Shown here: piece by piece, positions 1-12,400 of the stretch
Layout: the number at the start of each line of letters is the position of its first letter
How positions within the stretch are numbered: the first letter of the stretch is position 1
DNA from: Lumbricus terrestris
Lineage: Eukaryota > Annelida > Clitellata > Crassiclitellata > Lumbricidae
Direction: 5' to 3'
Length of the DNA: 64,000 nucleotides
NCBI GenBank assembly: GCA_949752735.1
Contig: OX457053.1
Span: 22,807,318 to 22,871,317 of the forward strand
Position numbers and translations under genes: made by a program
Notes under the pieces: generated by a model
What the model was told of the DNA's origin: nothing
Databases searched by the model: none
The model's input: only the letters and a program-made list of their open reading frames with translations

Positions 1-340
1 AGTCAAGAATCAATCAAGCATCGATCAAGAATCAATCAAGAGTAAATCAAGCATCAATCAAGAATCAATCAAGCATCAATCAAGAATCAATCAAAAATCA
101 ATCAAGAATTAATCAAGAATCAATCAAGAATCAATCAAGCATCAATCAAGAATCACTCAAGAATCAATCAAGAATCAATCAAGCATCAATCAAGAATCAC
201 TCAAGAATCAATCAAGAATCAATCAGGAATCACTCAAGAATCAATCAAGAATCAATCAAGAATCAATCAGGAATCACTCAAGAATCAATCAAGAATCAAT
301 CAAGAATCACTCAAGAATCAATCAAGAATCAATCAGTAGT
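1..340. repeat. Short-unit tandem repeat of the AAGAATCAATC type
   Basis: The first 340 bases are an almost unbroken run of an 11-12 base unit (consensus AAGAATCAATC, variants with CATC, CACTC and CAGGAATC). It starts before the window edge. No gene is visible in it. Confidence 0.95.
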
Positions 341-649
341 GCTGAGACATGTGTACCAAAAGATCGGATAACTGGGTCACTGTGTACAAACACTGTATAC
401 ACTGTGTACAAAGGAAATTAACTCCTCACCAGGTAGAGCACGAGGGGAATCATGCCGGCAAGTGTCAACGCGCTCATCATAAACGATATGGCATTCTCCG
501 CATCTGAAACACATACAATAGCAAGTATAACAATAACCGATATAGCACTGGTGTTTCATGCGCAAGGTGACAACCGATGACGCATAACACCAAGCGGTCG
601 CCAAGTCAGACTTAACACCACTATTTAACAACAAAGCATCAATCTATGG

Positions 650-720
650 TGCTGAGTATTGCATTGTATTGTATTGCATTGAAGTGTATTGCATTATATT
701 GCATTGAATTGCATTGAAGT
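650..720. repeat. GTATTGCATT simple repeat
   Basis: Degenerate repeats of GTATT/GCATT. The same unit recurs at about 950-1150, where it builds a large inverted repeat. Confidence 0.8.
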
Positions 721-946
721 TTGTTTGTTTGTGTGCGCACTTGTTATAGCGCCCCTTCAAGCTCACTACTCAGAGGCGCTCCCGACTACAGAGCGGACAC
801 TGCATCGGAGTTTCACGCTGAAGCGCTGAGCAATTGCGAGTGAAGGACTTGCCCAAGGTCTCCACGCGGCGACTTGAGGTGGATTTGAACCTGCAACCCT
901 TCGGTTGCAAGGCGACGAACATACCTACTACACCACCACGCCCCAC
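720..946 (-). mobile_element. tRNA-derived SINE with LINE-like tail
   Basis: Reading the minus strand there is a tRNA-like head (box-B-like GGTTCAAATCCACCTC region near 880-900), a body containing GGGCAAGTCCTTCACTCGCAA, and a tail (AGAGGCGCTCC... GGGGCGCTATAAC) like the 3' end of the L2-like LINEs here. Other copies lie at about 37376-37564 (-), 40770-40987 (-) and 44508-44722 (+). Confidence 0.8.
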
Positions 947-1052
947 AAGTGTATTGCATTATATTGTATTGCACTGTATAATGACCACTGTCGTGTATTT
1001 CACTATTTTGCATTGCATTGTAGTGTATATCATTATAAATACAAAGAATGCA

Positions 1053-1143
1053 ATACAATACAATGTAATCATTGTATTGTATTACATATGACCATTTGGT
1101 CATATATAATGCAATACAATACAATGATTACATTGTATTGTAT
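1053..1143. repeat. Large nested inverted repeat
   Basis: Two arms of about 42-47 bases meet at ACCATTTGGT (1091-1100). Each arm is itself nearly palindromic (AATACAATACAATG ... CATTGTATTGTATT). The two arms differ at only a few positions. Confidence 0.8.
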
Positions 1144-1489
1144 TAATGTTAATAAAGCACTTCTATCAAGGCCCCCACACTGTAGCTGCCTCAGAAAAGA
1201 AGACCTGAATTCATACTTTCAACGTCATAAGGCAAGTATTCCAACCAACCATCTACCACCACCAGGGGCGTAGTCAAGAAAAAGCTTGTGGGATTTCATT
1301 TTGGGGTTTTCCAATGAAAAGGGATGCAAAATACATAGAACATGTTAAAAATATGTAGAAATTGTTTATTTTACTGGAGTTTTGAACCCATAAACACACC
1401 CCTCCCCTAAATAAGCCCATGGCTGCCTTGCCTGAAGATAAAGGCAGCGATAATCATAATTAATAAAATCATTCATTACAATGATTTCT

Positions 1490-1950
1490 ATAATTGTCCC
1501 TTCAAGGCAACTACTCAGAAGCGCTCCCAACTCCAGTATGGCTAAAAACGACAGTTTCGAGATGTGCATGGAAAGAATCAGAGTGGACCATGGGTACAAG
1601 TGCAGCAAAAAAGGAGCCCATTCCAAAGCGGGGGTCAACCACCGAGACACACAATTCCACCTGGTGGCTGTGCAACAGTGCGCACACAAAAAGGACGATG
1701 TATATTGTACAAGACACCACGTCACACCAAACGGGGTCACATACATCCTTTTAGGTCCTCTGATCAGCATGACCTCTTTGTCCCCCGAGTCAGGATCGCC
1801 ATGGCTCAATCCAGATCATTTGCCTGCATTGGTCCCTCCCTATGGAATGGGCTTCCCCCATCAGTTCACTCTGCCATCCTCTCTGGTAGTGTATCCTCAT
1901 CTTTCTCTCGTCTAAAAACCTGCCTTTTTTCTCGGGGTCGAACGCATAAA
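1490..1950. mobile_element. Two opposed L2-like LINE 3' fragments
   Basis: About 1490-1600 reads on the minus strand as a reverse-transcriptase C-terminal tail ending GVGSASE followed by a stop and the GGGGCGC-type 3' end. About 1783-1940 reads on the plus strand as GPSLWNGLPPSVHS ... RLKTCLF, the usual C-terminal motif of LINE polyproteins. Both are fragments. Confidence 0.75.
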
Positions 1951-1969
1951 ATATCGTAATGGAACTTAC

Positions 1970-4900
1970 GAGTGGTTTCGAGGTCGACGAAGATGTTCTT
2001 GATTTCCTCCCATTCGCTCGTTCCGTTCGATGGTTTCTCGGCAAATGGAACAAACACTCTAACAACACAGAATGGTCGTGGACCATCTTCAGAATTTATA
2101 CGACAAGCGCAGAGCGCATTAGAAGAAAGAAAAATGAAAGACCCACAGTAAGAAATTTCAGTCAAAGTACGCTGCATCAATCTCAAGTATGCATTGATAT
2201 ACGTACAACGCCGTACATAAATGTAAAATGTAATGCATGATTATAATCGCATTGACATTTATAATCATTTATCATAACAAATTGTTTAGCCATCTATAAC
2301 TACGTGAATGAAAAAGGGATGCCCCTGCATTAGCGGATCTTCTTATCCTTAAGGGATATCCAGTATTGTTCCGCTAAACAGGGTTGCCCTATTTACATCA
2401 GTCGTTCATCAGTTATTATACATTGACGGTACAAAAGCAACAAATAGCAAACATCTGAAAAATGTCTCCAATGTCTTCTTACCCGATCAAAAAGAGTACA
2501 ATGGCCATCAGAACAAAGACGAGCGAGAATTTCAACGCATGGCAACATTTCTGAAACAAGCAGAAACCAAACGTCATTTAGAAATTCTACAATCCAAATA
2601 TAATCCCATTTAAACTAACAAAGCCAAAAAACAAACAAAAGAATTTAAACATAGTTACTCATTTAATCCAATCTAACCTAAATATATACATATGAAAATA
2701 AATAAAATTGAATCTAATCCAGTCTAACTTTTAAATTAGAGTCAAATTTAAACACAATATCGAACCTAACTTAATCCAATCTAAGAGAGAAACATACAAT
2801 TGAAATTAAACACAATCAAATCTAATCTAATAAAAGTGTTGTTCAAATTATACATAATCTAATCAAAACCAACACATACAACTGATGGTAAACATGATTG
2901 AATAAAAAACATACAGTTGAAATTATATAACTTCATCTAATCTCAGTTAGCCTTACCATAAAAACTAATATTAACCTTGATCAAATCTGCTCCAATTTAA
3001 ATACAAAGACATTTATATAGCACCCTTGGAACATATTCCAAAAGCTAAGAATAGAAGAATAAAGTGTAACGGAGCATACTTGTTGCCATTGTATTGCATT
3101 GTATAACATTATTATTATTATTATTACATAAATTTATAACGCGCGCAAGGTCACACCAAAGTGTGAATCTGAGGCGCGGATAGTTAGCCGCCAGAGGAAG
3201 ATGCAGTTAAAGGTCCATGTACTTGAAAGCCAAAGAGAAATAGTGAGTTTTGAGCCGTTTTTTGAAGGTAGGGAGTGAATTTGAGCAACGAAGAGAGAGT
3301 GGAAGTAGATTTCATTCTTTGGGAGCAGAGGCATGGAATGCACACGAGCCCATAACAGTTTTGCATCGAGGCTCAGCTAAAAGACCCATGTTAGATGATC
3401 GCAGGCAACGAGGAGGAATGTAAGGAGTAAGCAGTGACTGAAGGTAGGGAGGTGTTCCGGTAGAGAGGGATTTGTATGTTAAACAGGCCAATTTAAATTT
3501 ACCATTGAATGGCATTCGATTCGATTAGATTAGAACTAGATTAGATTAGATTAGCTACCCGTCTGACAGTAGGATTATCATCTGCATCTTCACAGTAGAA
3601 GAATGCGAACGGCAGAAGAAAGAACAGGAACAGGACCATGTATGCATAGAGAGCTACAATTAACAGAACATACTTGAAAATATCTCCATGTTTACTCTAG
3701 ATATCAAGTCATTTTCAGAAATATATATTGATATTTATCACAGCAAACTGAAATTTCAGTCAAAGAAATACACTTCTCGACAAGTTTGTAAATGTTCAGT
3801 AAATGGCAATAAAGTTCTTGAGGGATCCTATATACCTCAGGGAAAAATCATAAAACTAAATAGAAAAATGATAGTAATAAAGTAATAATAATAATGATTA
3901 TAATGATAATAATGATTGTAATAATAATAATAATAAGTTCCAGCGCATCGTCATTTTAATCCAGCGTTTCAACGCCATTTCGTTCCAAGGCACCTTCGCT
4001 CCGCCTGATCTTCACGAGCTCGTCAATCCAGAATGCATTATTTTAAGTCTCCGGATAATTTTTTGAAATCCCAAGGGATCTGAGGTACCTCGGATAAAAA
4101 AACAAAAAATAATAATAATAATGATGTTAATAATAACTCTTGATGGAGTTGGGGTGTCGCATGACCGCCGTCTCAGGGGACCCTCGAGAGACTTTGCACT
4201 TATTTCAACGTTCGTCTATTTGCACCCAGAGATTTAATGCCATAGCCTTCAGGGGCACATTTGCACAACACACCAGAGTAGAGGACGACTGATCTTACTA
4301 ATATGCACTTAATTTAGTTTTAGTTGTGGAAAACAATTAGCACATTGTGCCTGTGTTTGTCAGGCGTTTGCACATCTGCACATGTGTTTGCACAGTTTGA
4401 AACGGAAATAAATGATAATAATAATAAAAATAATAATTTAATAACAATAGCAGCAGCAGCAGCAAATTGACGAACCATAGTAAGTGTAGACTATGCCATC
4501 TTCGATTGAATCCCGCACACCAGGATCTTTGGCCCACGGCTGAAAAGGGAGGAAAAAAACTAAAATAAATGCATGGTAAATTGTGACAATAATCAGCAAC
4601 TTCTATATTGCCAGTGACTAACACAAAAAGCAACAGCCAATGGCAGACCTAAACCTAGAGCCATGGTGAGGTCAATAGACAGTTCTAAAGTCAGGTTAAA
4701 ATCAAGTGAAATGTAAGAGACGAACAAGTAGCATTTTAATCTAAATTATTATGAACATATTTATTATTTACACATTTCATGCAAACATATACAGACAGAC
4801 ATATGAATCTGAGGAGTGGTAAACTATATAGATGCAAGTCAAGAAAATCTGAGCACCCAACATGAATAACTATGGCAAGGAATGGGCTTCCATTGTCTTA

Positions 4901-7224
4901 TACCTCTAGGGTTTGCTGAGATGCATTTTATCGCAGCCTTAAAATAATACTTTTCAGCCGAGGTTAGGTTGGGAGCGCTCCTGAGTAGTAATCTTCAAGG
5001 GGCGCTATATAAATCTCTACAATGAATGAATGAATGAACTAATTCATTCCGAGAAATTATATAGTGCCTCTTCAAGTGACCTACTCAGAGGCACTCAAGA
5101 CAGTCAATCTTTAAATTTGAGCTCACGTATGTTCCGATGTTTAAAAAATTGTGTCTAGTACAGCACAATTTCTTCTACTAACATTGTGCTACTTTTTCAC
5201 TATTCTCTGTATTGCTGTATTGCTGTTTTAAAGCATGGACATCTGCTTCCAGTTAAAGATAACGTACTTACTTTGCTACATTACAACCTTGTCTCGTCGC
5301 TAACCTTAAAGTGTCCATCCGAGGTTTTCATGAACGACACAAGAAAGATATCGACGGGAACCAGTGCACACGTTGCCAAGGCAACAGCCAGACCGAGGAA
5401 CCCCATGATGGTCGAGCAGACGTTTCCATTCGTTCGATGTTGATGGCATTGGATGTAGAAAAAGGAAAATAACAGAATGAGCTGAAAGCACAAGATAAAA
5501 AAAACAGATAATTCATTTTAAAACTGAAAGTTGTGATAGGCTTGTTACTTTAACAACAAACGTGTAATAAACATGTGAAACCAATGCACTTCATTGTGAA
5601 ACTGTTAACATAGTTTGGTAAATAAGCTTCAAATTCCATAGGCCATGTAGTTACTAGCCTAGATGACCCTAACGTAATCAAACTCTAATGAAATTTTCCT
5701 GTGCTACACGGTAGCTACTTTAGAAAGCCAAACAGGAGTGGTGTTTTCAAATATAATGAATCACGATCTTTTGATGTATCTGTTTACCATCAAGTGGTAG
5801 AAATCTGAGGTTAAACAATTGTTAAACAATTGTTTAGCATTCCAGAATTCCACCGTAATAGCTAATTGTTTCATCATGCCACATGAAAAAGAGAGACGTA
5901 GCTTTAATACAAAATGGGTAATAGAACATAGCTGCACAATTGCATCATAAATTGCATCAAGAGAATTGCTAAACATTGTATTTATCACATAAAACTACCA
6001 TGTGAAAAGTAATTTACGAATGGAACCAACCAAAGACTACATGCTATACTGCTCCAATAATCTGAGAGACTAAAAATGATACCTTGCCGTTTATTTGCAG
6101 ATGCCACTGGCATAATCTGAGTTTAGTGAACCTATAATGCTATAGGTCTTCATTTCACACTTATAGTGCCCTACACTACTCCTCCGTCATTAAATGAACA
6201 AAGATCACTCATCGGAATTCAAGTCAAGTCAAGACAATCAAATTCATTGTAAACGATTTCAATTCATTTTAAAGGAAAAAACAAAACATACAATCCCAAT
6301 GACAATGGGTAATACAGTGGGGTCAACCCGAATCCCTGAAAACACAGAAAATATACAGTAGCATGATATCCCGAAAATGATTTTTATGGAAAGCGGCGGA
6401 ACTCCCAAAAGCCTTTCAAAGTTAAATCAGGCACATCACATAATGGTCCCATTACTGTTGTTGATAATACTATTGTGTCTAAAAATCATGGGGCTGTGTG
6501 TATCACACTTTAAAAAATCTATTTCGGGAATCCTGTCAATGTTCACTTAAGGGGATTCGGGTTTCGGGTCCCACCCAATACGGTATTACCATAATGAACC
6601 TAAGGTTCCACAAACAGGGCAGCCCTAGTGCAAGCATTTTCTGTCAGTCTAAACAACACAGTGTCTTATTTAGTCATTTTAAGGTCTTCATTTCTCATAC
6701 GTTTTTAATATTAACATATTTGTAGTTCACATCTAGTTCACATCACATGATCATATACGATTACAATTTGGCAGCAACACATTGATTCATTAACTATTAC
6801 AGTTCAACAGACAGGAGCATACATAACACAACTCTGTGAGATGCAAAACATTATTTATCAATCAATCCAAAAGTTTTATTTTGCACACAAATAAAACAAG
6901 GTTTACAAATCATTGCAATATCAACATATCATTGATACAAAAATGGGGGTCTAAAGGAATACAAAAAATTCCGCTGGCTAGTGACACAAAATTATCGATA
7001 GAATTAATAAACTTTAGCACATGCATCACATAGAGTAAAGCAAAAAAGAAAAGAAGCTACGTAAACTAAGACTAAGACTAGGAAAAGAAGGAAAATGAAA
7101 ATGAAACGCTCAATTTTACACAATTTAGGCTTGATGAAATTATTAATTCAGCATAGACACTTACGACTGAAACTATCACAAAGGGAATCCAACCCGCTGC
7201 CAGAACTTCGTGTGGAACGCTCAT
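1970..7224 (-). CDS. LMBRD1: LMBRD1 (LMBD1), lysosomal cobalamin transport membrane protein, first six coding exons
   Basis: LMBD1 is a multi-pass lysosomal membrane protein that acts with ABCD4 to export cobalamin to the cytosol. Minus-strand coding exons in order: 7165-7224, 5305-5481, 4476-4539, 3559-3653, 2483-2550, 1970-2058. All junctions are GT-AG and join in phase. Exon 1 starts MSVPHEVLAAG. Exon 2 holds the family signature ALVPVDIFLVSFMK (human ALLPVDIFLVSYMK). Exon 3 has SIEDGIVYTYY, exon 4 a hydrophobic segment then FYCEDADD, exon 5 KCCHALKFSLVF, and exon 6 VFVPF then TSEWEEIKNIF. These align collinearly with about the first 185 residues of the ~540-residue human protein and give four membrane segments. 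The last donor splits a codon after E-T-T, so the gene continues beyond the left edge. Donors of exons 2-4 (GTTAGC, GTTCGT, GTAGCT) are weaker than consensus. Confidence 0.95.
2585..3010. repeat. AATCTAATC-rich degenerate repeat in an LMBRD1 intron
   Basis: An A/T-rich stretch built of degenerate TCTAATCCAATCTAACC-like units, between LMBRD1 coding exons 4 and 5. A similar GATTAGATTAGA run lies at 3518-3554, beside exon 4. Confidence 0.6.
3112..3512 (-). mobile_element. LINE 3' fragment (second LINE family) with TTA-repeat tail
   Basis: The minus strand translates as a reverse-transcriptase C-terminal region (KLACLTYKSLSTGTPPYLQS, then LRSSNMGLLAEPR, then AFHASAPKEW after a frame break). These are standard motifs of L2/CR1-group LINE polyproteins. 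It ends in (ATT)n at 3112-3126. Fragments of the same family lie at about 9010-9235 (+), 44920-45115 (+), 60140-60225 (-) and 61210-61460 (-). Confidence 0.8.
4955..5105. mobile_element. Head-to-head L2-like 3' ends
   Basis: A plus-strand end (GGGAGCGCTCCTGAGTAG ... GGGGCGCTATATAAAT, then (GAAT)n) meets a minus-strand copy of the same end at about 5040-5105. Located in LMBRD1 intron 2. Confidence 0.75.
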
Positions 7225-7983
7225 TGTTTACTATTTAACTGCAACTTTATTTGTGCAATAAAATTTATTTGATTTAATCAAAACATGTTCGGTAAGGTCT
7301 ATACATAATTTTTTACGTCAACTTCCGATTAAATAATAAGTATGTAGGCGCACACGTTTTTGAAACTGCGGTAAATGTTTTTATACTTTTATGCACGAAG
7401 ATTGAAGTTGTTTATATGGTTTCCGTGATGTTCTTTGATTTTCATCTTTCTTCTGCGCTTTATCTGCAGGTTGCATATTCTAGCGCTTGGTTTAGTTTTA
7501 GCATTATTACTGTGTCAGTTTTTAGTCAGTAGATCGCGCCACAAACCTGTTTTGTCAGGTGCGGAGTCTGAAGTTTATTATAATATATAGTCCGTGAACA
7601 TCGTGTGTCAAAACTCAAAAGTTTCCTGACCAGATTGGATTTGCAGGTTTTAGTATGTTCTACTGCATGTTATCATTGGTACCTAATTAAAAACCATAAA
7701 ACTGGCTTGTCGCTAATGGATTCTCATGTCTTTTACTGATTGATCTTTTGCAGTCCGAAGATAAAAAGCGGACTTTTATATGTCGTTGTAGCGCATCGGA
7801 TTGCTCATCAATACTATTTGCGGATTGGAAAGAGATGCCGAAAAACGCTGGCTGGGTGGGTACACTCACTGCAAAGTGTCGGTCGGTTGGGTAGTCGAGT
7901 GATTTTTTGGCCCATCGTCTATACTATAGATTCACAGCGATCGAGCACATGAACGGTCTGACCAGTCTGTATGTATGGATGTA

Positions 7984-8260
7984 CAGGGTGGGCCAAAAAA
8001 AGACCCCCTAGGTTTTTTGCCAATATCTTGACCAAAAGTAAGAATTTCGAAATGAAATTTTACAGGCTTATAGACAGTTTATACTTACACATCATGGCCA
8101 GATTTCATCAAAACATTTGAAACAGAACAAAAGTTATATCACTTTTAGTGAGGCCACCCACCGTTTTTTTGACGATTCAAAATCGCGACGCAACAAAAAG
8201 TATTTCAAAATTCGATGTGGTAATTACTCTGCCATTCACACTATGCCCCTACCCCGCTTT
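7984..8260 (+). mobile_element. Possible Tc1/mariner end remnant
   Basis: TA followed by CAGGGTGGGCCAAAAAAAGA resembles the terminal inverted repeat of many mariner-group elements. I could not find the partner end, so this is a one-sided remnant at best. Confidence 0.35.
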
Positions 8261-8644
8261 TTAACCTATTCGAGAGTATCAATGTTTTGTTTTTATCGCC
8301 TGAGATGCGACCATGGGAAACATTGTCAGATGAGTAGCACAAACCACACTTGACATCACCTCTGACACAATCTATAGGCCTACCTTAATATTTACAGCTG
8401 CTACAAGTTTAGTTTTAGGTATTACTAAATGGGCAATTGATGCACTTCATATCATTGTGGCTCTGAGTTTCCATAAAGAGTTAGGCTTACACTGAAAATA
8501 TAATATTATGTAAATTTCACATGATCATATTTATTATCATTATTACAGTGGGACTTGCTCAGGGTACCTACGACACGATCCAGAGAAAGAAAGTAGTTTT
8601 GTGTCACTGTCTCATTGACCCACTGTGTGCATTGCGTACACGGA

Positions 8645-8745
8645 TCTGCATTCTATCCAAGGCATTTATATAGTGCCTATTCATGGCAACTATTCAAAGG
8701 CACTCCCAACTCAGGCACAGGCCAGAGAGGAAAGTTTTCGTGCTC
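8645..8745 (-). mobile_element. L2-like LINE 3' end
   Basis: Minus-strand reading shows the shared tail GGGAGTGCCTTTGAATAGTT ... GGCACTATATAAATGCC. Short fragment. Confidence 0.65.
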
Positions 8746-9009
8746 TGACTATGCAATGACATATTAAAGCGAATTTATTTTTATTTCTTCGATAACAGTT
8801 GAATAGTTCACATGGATTGGATGAAGCATGAAGATTTCAAAGAAAAAGGTGTTTGGATAGTACTATAGAATTGCATTTGCAGTATAACCCTGAGCACAAT
8901 ATACAATTGAAGGACACTGAAGCAGCCTATAGTAGAGATGTAATTGTACTCACAAATTTATAGTGCTCACCTTTTTATGAGAGACTTGGGGAAATTAGTT
9001 TATTGTTGT

Positions 9010-9235
9010 GATGCAAAGACAACCAATTGCATGCCTCTGCATCCAGGGAATCGGCTTCCACTCTCTTCAAAGCTCAATTTCGCTTCCTTCATAAAGTGGC
9101 TCAAAACTCTACTTCTCCTTGGCTTCAAATCTCTAACTGCATCTTCCTCTGGCAACTGACTATCCGCGTCTCACATTCACATTGCGGTGTGACCTTGCGC
9201 AGTGCGCATGTTAAAAATCTATTTAATTATAATAA
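9010..9235 (+). mobile_element. LINE 3' fragment, second LINE family
   Basis: Collinear with the fragment at 3130-3360 in opposite orientation: TGCATCCAGGGAATCGGCTTCC, then TCTAACTGCATCTTCCTCTG, then the tail GCGGTGTGACCTTGCGC. It sits about 100 bases before the acceptor site of gene A. Confidence 0.75.
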
Positions 9236-9425
9236 TTGCGTTTTCTGCATTATATTGGCATAAATTTCTTTTTGTGTTTGCATGTTAATTGATTATATAA
9301 TTTTGTTTTTGTTTACTTGTAGGTTCACCAGTTCATCTTACAATCGCTAAATATATTTTACACTAGCAAGTGTTGATCTGGTGACTTGTGAAGTTTCACA
9401 CATTGTGATCGATCGAATAACAAAA

Positions 9426-12400
9426 ATGGACAACAGTGAAAGCAGTCTGGCTTTGGAAAGTTTCTCTGCAAGCTACGTTGGCACAAAAGGGGAATTTAAC
9501 CGTGATTATATGGAGATAAGTCTTCGAACAAAATCTGAGTGTGAACTGTTCCGGGTAACCAATGAAGGAAGTGCAGAAGAAAGTTCCGATCAATTTGGTA
9601 ATGGGAAGTCAGAGTTACACCAGACATTTGACAAGAGTCCACCTCCAAGTTCAGATATAACAGTAGATGATGAGGTTGTTGATTTGGAAGAGATAGCTAA
9701 CTCAGCAAGTATGAGAGCATCCGTCATCTCTTCTGAGGTTGAGGAAAAAGCTAATGATGCATCTAAAGAAGGGAAACAAGTCACTTGGTTGGATATAGAA
9801 CTACCGGTATTTAAGCTTATCGGTCAAGGGCAGGAAGAAAAGCAAACAACTGCAACTCAGAATGGAAGTAAGGTTACCACACTGAAGTCAGAAGCTCTCG
9901 TGGAGAGTGAGGCTAAGAGCGAAGAAAAGCAGAAAAAATTTGGTTTCAAACAAATCCTGTCATCGGCAAAGAAAAAGGATGATGCTGGCAAAAGATATGG
10001 GTTGGAGCACGAAAAAATTGGAGAAAAAAAGACATCCAAGGATGATGATGAAAAGGTTGATGCTGGTAAAAGACATGGGTTGGAGCACGAAAAGACTGAA
10101 GGAAACAAAAAGACATCCAAGGATGATGATGAAAAGTATGATGCTAGTAAAAGATATGGGTTGGAGCACGAAAAGACTGAAGGAAACAAAAAGACATCCA
10201 AGGATGATGATGAAAAGGATGATGCCAGTAAAAGATATGGATTGGAACACACACAAATTGAAGAAAACAAAAAGACATCCAAGGATGATGCTGGCAAAAG
10301 ATATGGGTTGGAACACGAAAAAATTGAAGAAAACATAAAGACATCCCAGGATGATGATGATGAAAAGTATGATGCTAGTAAAAGATATGGGTTGGAGCAC
10401 GAAAAGACTGAAGGAAACAAAAAGACATCCAAGGATGATGATGAAAAGGATGATGCTGGCAAAAGGTATGGGTGGGAACACGAAAAAATTGAAGAAAACA
10501 AAACGACATCCAAGGATGATGATGAAAAGGATGATGCTGGCAAACGATATGGGTTGGAACACGAAAAAATTGAAGAAAACAAAAAGACATCCAAGGATGA
10601 TGATGAAAAGGATGATGCTGGCAAAAGATATGGGTTGGAACACGAAAAAATTGAGGAAAACAAAAAGACATCCAAGGATGATGATGAAAAGGATGATGCT
10701 GGTAAAAGATATGGGTTGGAACATGAAAAAATTGAAGAAAACAAAACGACATCCAAGGATGATGATGAAAAGGATGATGCTGGCAAAAGATATGGGTGGG
10801 AACACGAAAAAATTGAAGAATGCAAGAAGACATCCAAGAATGGTGATTGCAAAGAGTGTGCAGCAGGAGATGAAAATACTGAGGATAGTAAGAAAACTTC
10901 TCCTAAATATTATGATGGCGATGGATGCAAAAAGGTAGATGAAGAAATGTCACGAAACTTCCTGCTGGACTGGTTAAAAGGAATCACTTTTACCTATGGG
11001 CCGAACTGTAGAGCCTTCGACATTTTCATTGTCATGTTATCATCGTCACTCTTGATCGGCGTTGTGTTCCTGGCATTCTTCCCATCCTTTAGTGAAGGTG
11101 AGGTTTCTTTATGTACTGAGGTGTTTGAAATAAAAGTAGCGTTATTTTAGTGAGCTGCTGAATGCAGTATAATGCAGTGAAGGTATGCATGATCTGGGAA
11201 TTAAACAGTAAATCGTGTGGTTCAACACATCCATCATTACAGCCTAGCAAAAGGCAATCCTGAAATTTTTACAAGCTATCATGTAAAGCATTATATTACT
11301 TTACTGAGTGAATGTGCAAGGCCAAAAAATAATGTTGTATTTCCTGTAACCCGACCGACCCTCTTTCATTGCCACGACTCAAATAATTTTTTGAAATTTT
11401 TTATTTAAAAAAATTTGCAAAAAAAAATGTGCAATAAAATTTTTTTCACATTTTTGGAAAAATTTGTATTGGCATAATACGGTGACATTGCCTTCTGTAT
11501 AGAGTTGAATCTTAGGCAAAAAATGTTGTGTTTCCGGTAACCCGACCGACTCACTTTTATTGCCGTGACTTGGAAAATTTTGTGTACTTTTTTTATTTAC
11601 AGTGACATTGCCTTAGAGTTTACTGCCTCCCTAACTACTTCCTGGTTGCGAGTCTTGAGAAACCTCTAGCCTTATCATTCTCATTTGAGCCACCTCTAAT
11701 GGTGACTAGGGAAAATAAATCTGGCAACCTCTAGGTGTAGCTAGTCACTGGCTCGGCCAGTCTGGAACGACCCCTAGCAGTGATGTTTTGTTCGCACTCA
11801 TCTTCCCCTTCCCACTTTATCTTACCAGAAAAGATGTCAGCAAAATGAAATTAACAGAATTGTTTTCTAGAGCAATTTCAGGTACAGACAGTTGGGAAAT
11901 AGGCAGTTTATACTTGCTTAGAACACGTACTTTGTTGCAGCGTGTACCTTTATGCAAAAAAGAGTAGTAGGGTATAATTTTTCGGATAGTCACTGTATAA
12001 AAATATTTTTCCAAAATAAAAAAAATTTCGACCTGCCTACCCAATTTTTTAGAGCTCTGTTACCGGAAACACAACATTATTTTTTTGCCTAATTGTTTGA
12101 CAGACAAAAAATTCCCGGGCAACGCCGGGTACCCCAGCTAGTATAAAGCTGGGGTACCCGGCGTTGCCCGGGAATTTTAGTATCCGCCACGTTCCCGGCC
12201 AACCTCCTCGATCCGCTCCCTCCCTTCTCTGCCCTCAATGGCACCTAAAGCCCCGTCTGAGTGATCTGTAGAGAATCCTACAGAGAGGTACATGTATTAC
12301 AATAGGCTTACATCAGAAAGGAAGTAGGTGACTTTATGGTTCCTTACGCCCGCACTGCCACTAGGCAGAGCAGGGCATTCTCGGTCATTGGCCCTTCCGT

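Larger units (their letters stand above)
7225..9322. other. Intergenic interval between LMBRD1 and gene A
   Basis: The divergent 5' side of LMBRD1 and gene A. No conserved coding exon was recognised. It contains a mariner-like terminal sequence at about 7984, an L2-like 3' end on the minus strand at about 8645-8745, and a plus-strand fragment of the second LINE family at about 9010-9235. The open frames here are short and unlike known proteins. Confidence 0.6.

Noticed and set aside
1..340. CRISPR-like array
   Set aside because: The repeats are directly abutting 11-12-mers with no spacers, in a eukaryotic context.
1262..1300. CCAGGGGCGTAGTCAAG, like a MITE end
   Set aside because: No inverted partner or target duplication found nearby.
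9857..10852. Long open frames antisense and out of frame to the gene A repeat array (up to 331 codons)
   Set aside because: They follow from an 81-base repeat whose length is a multiple of three. Their translations are low-complexity and they lack start or splice context.
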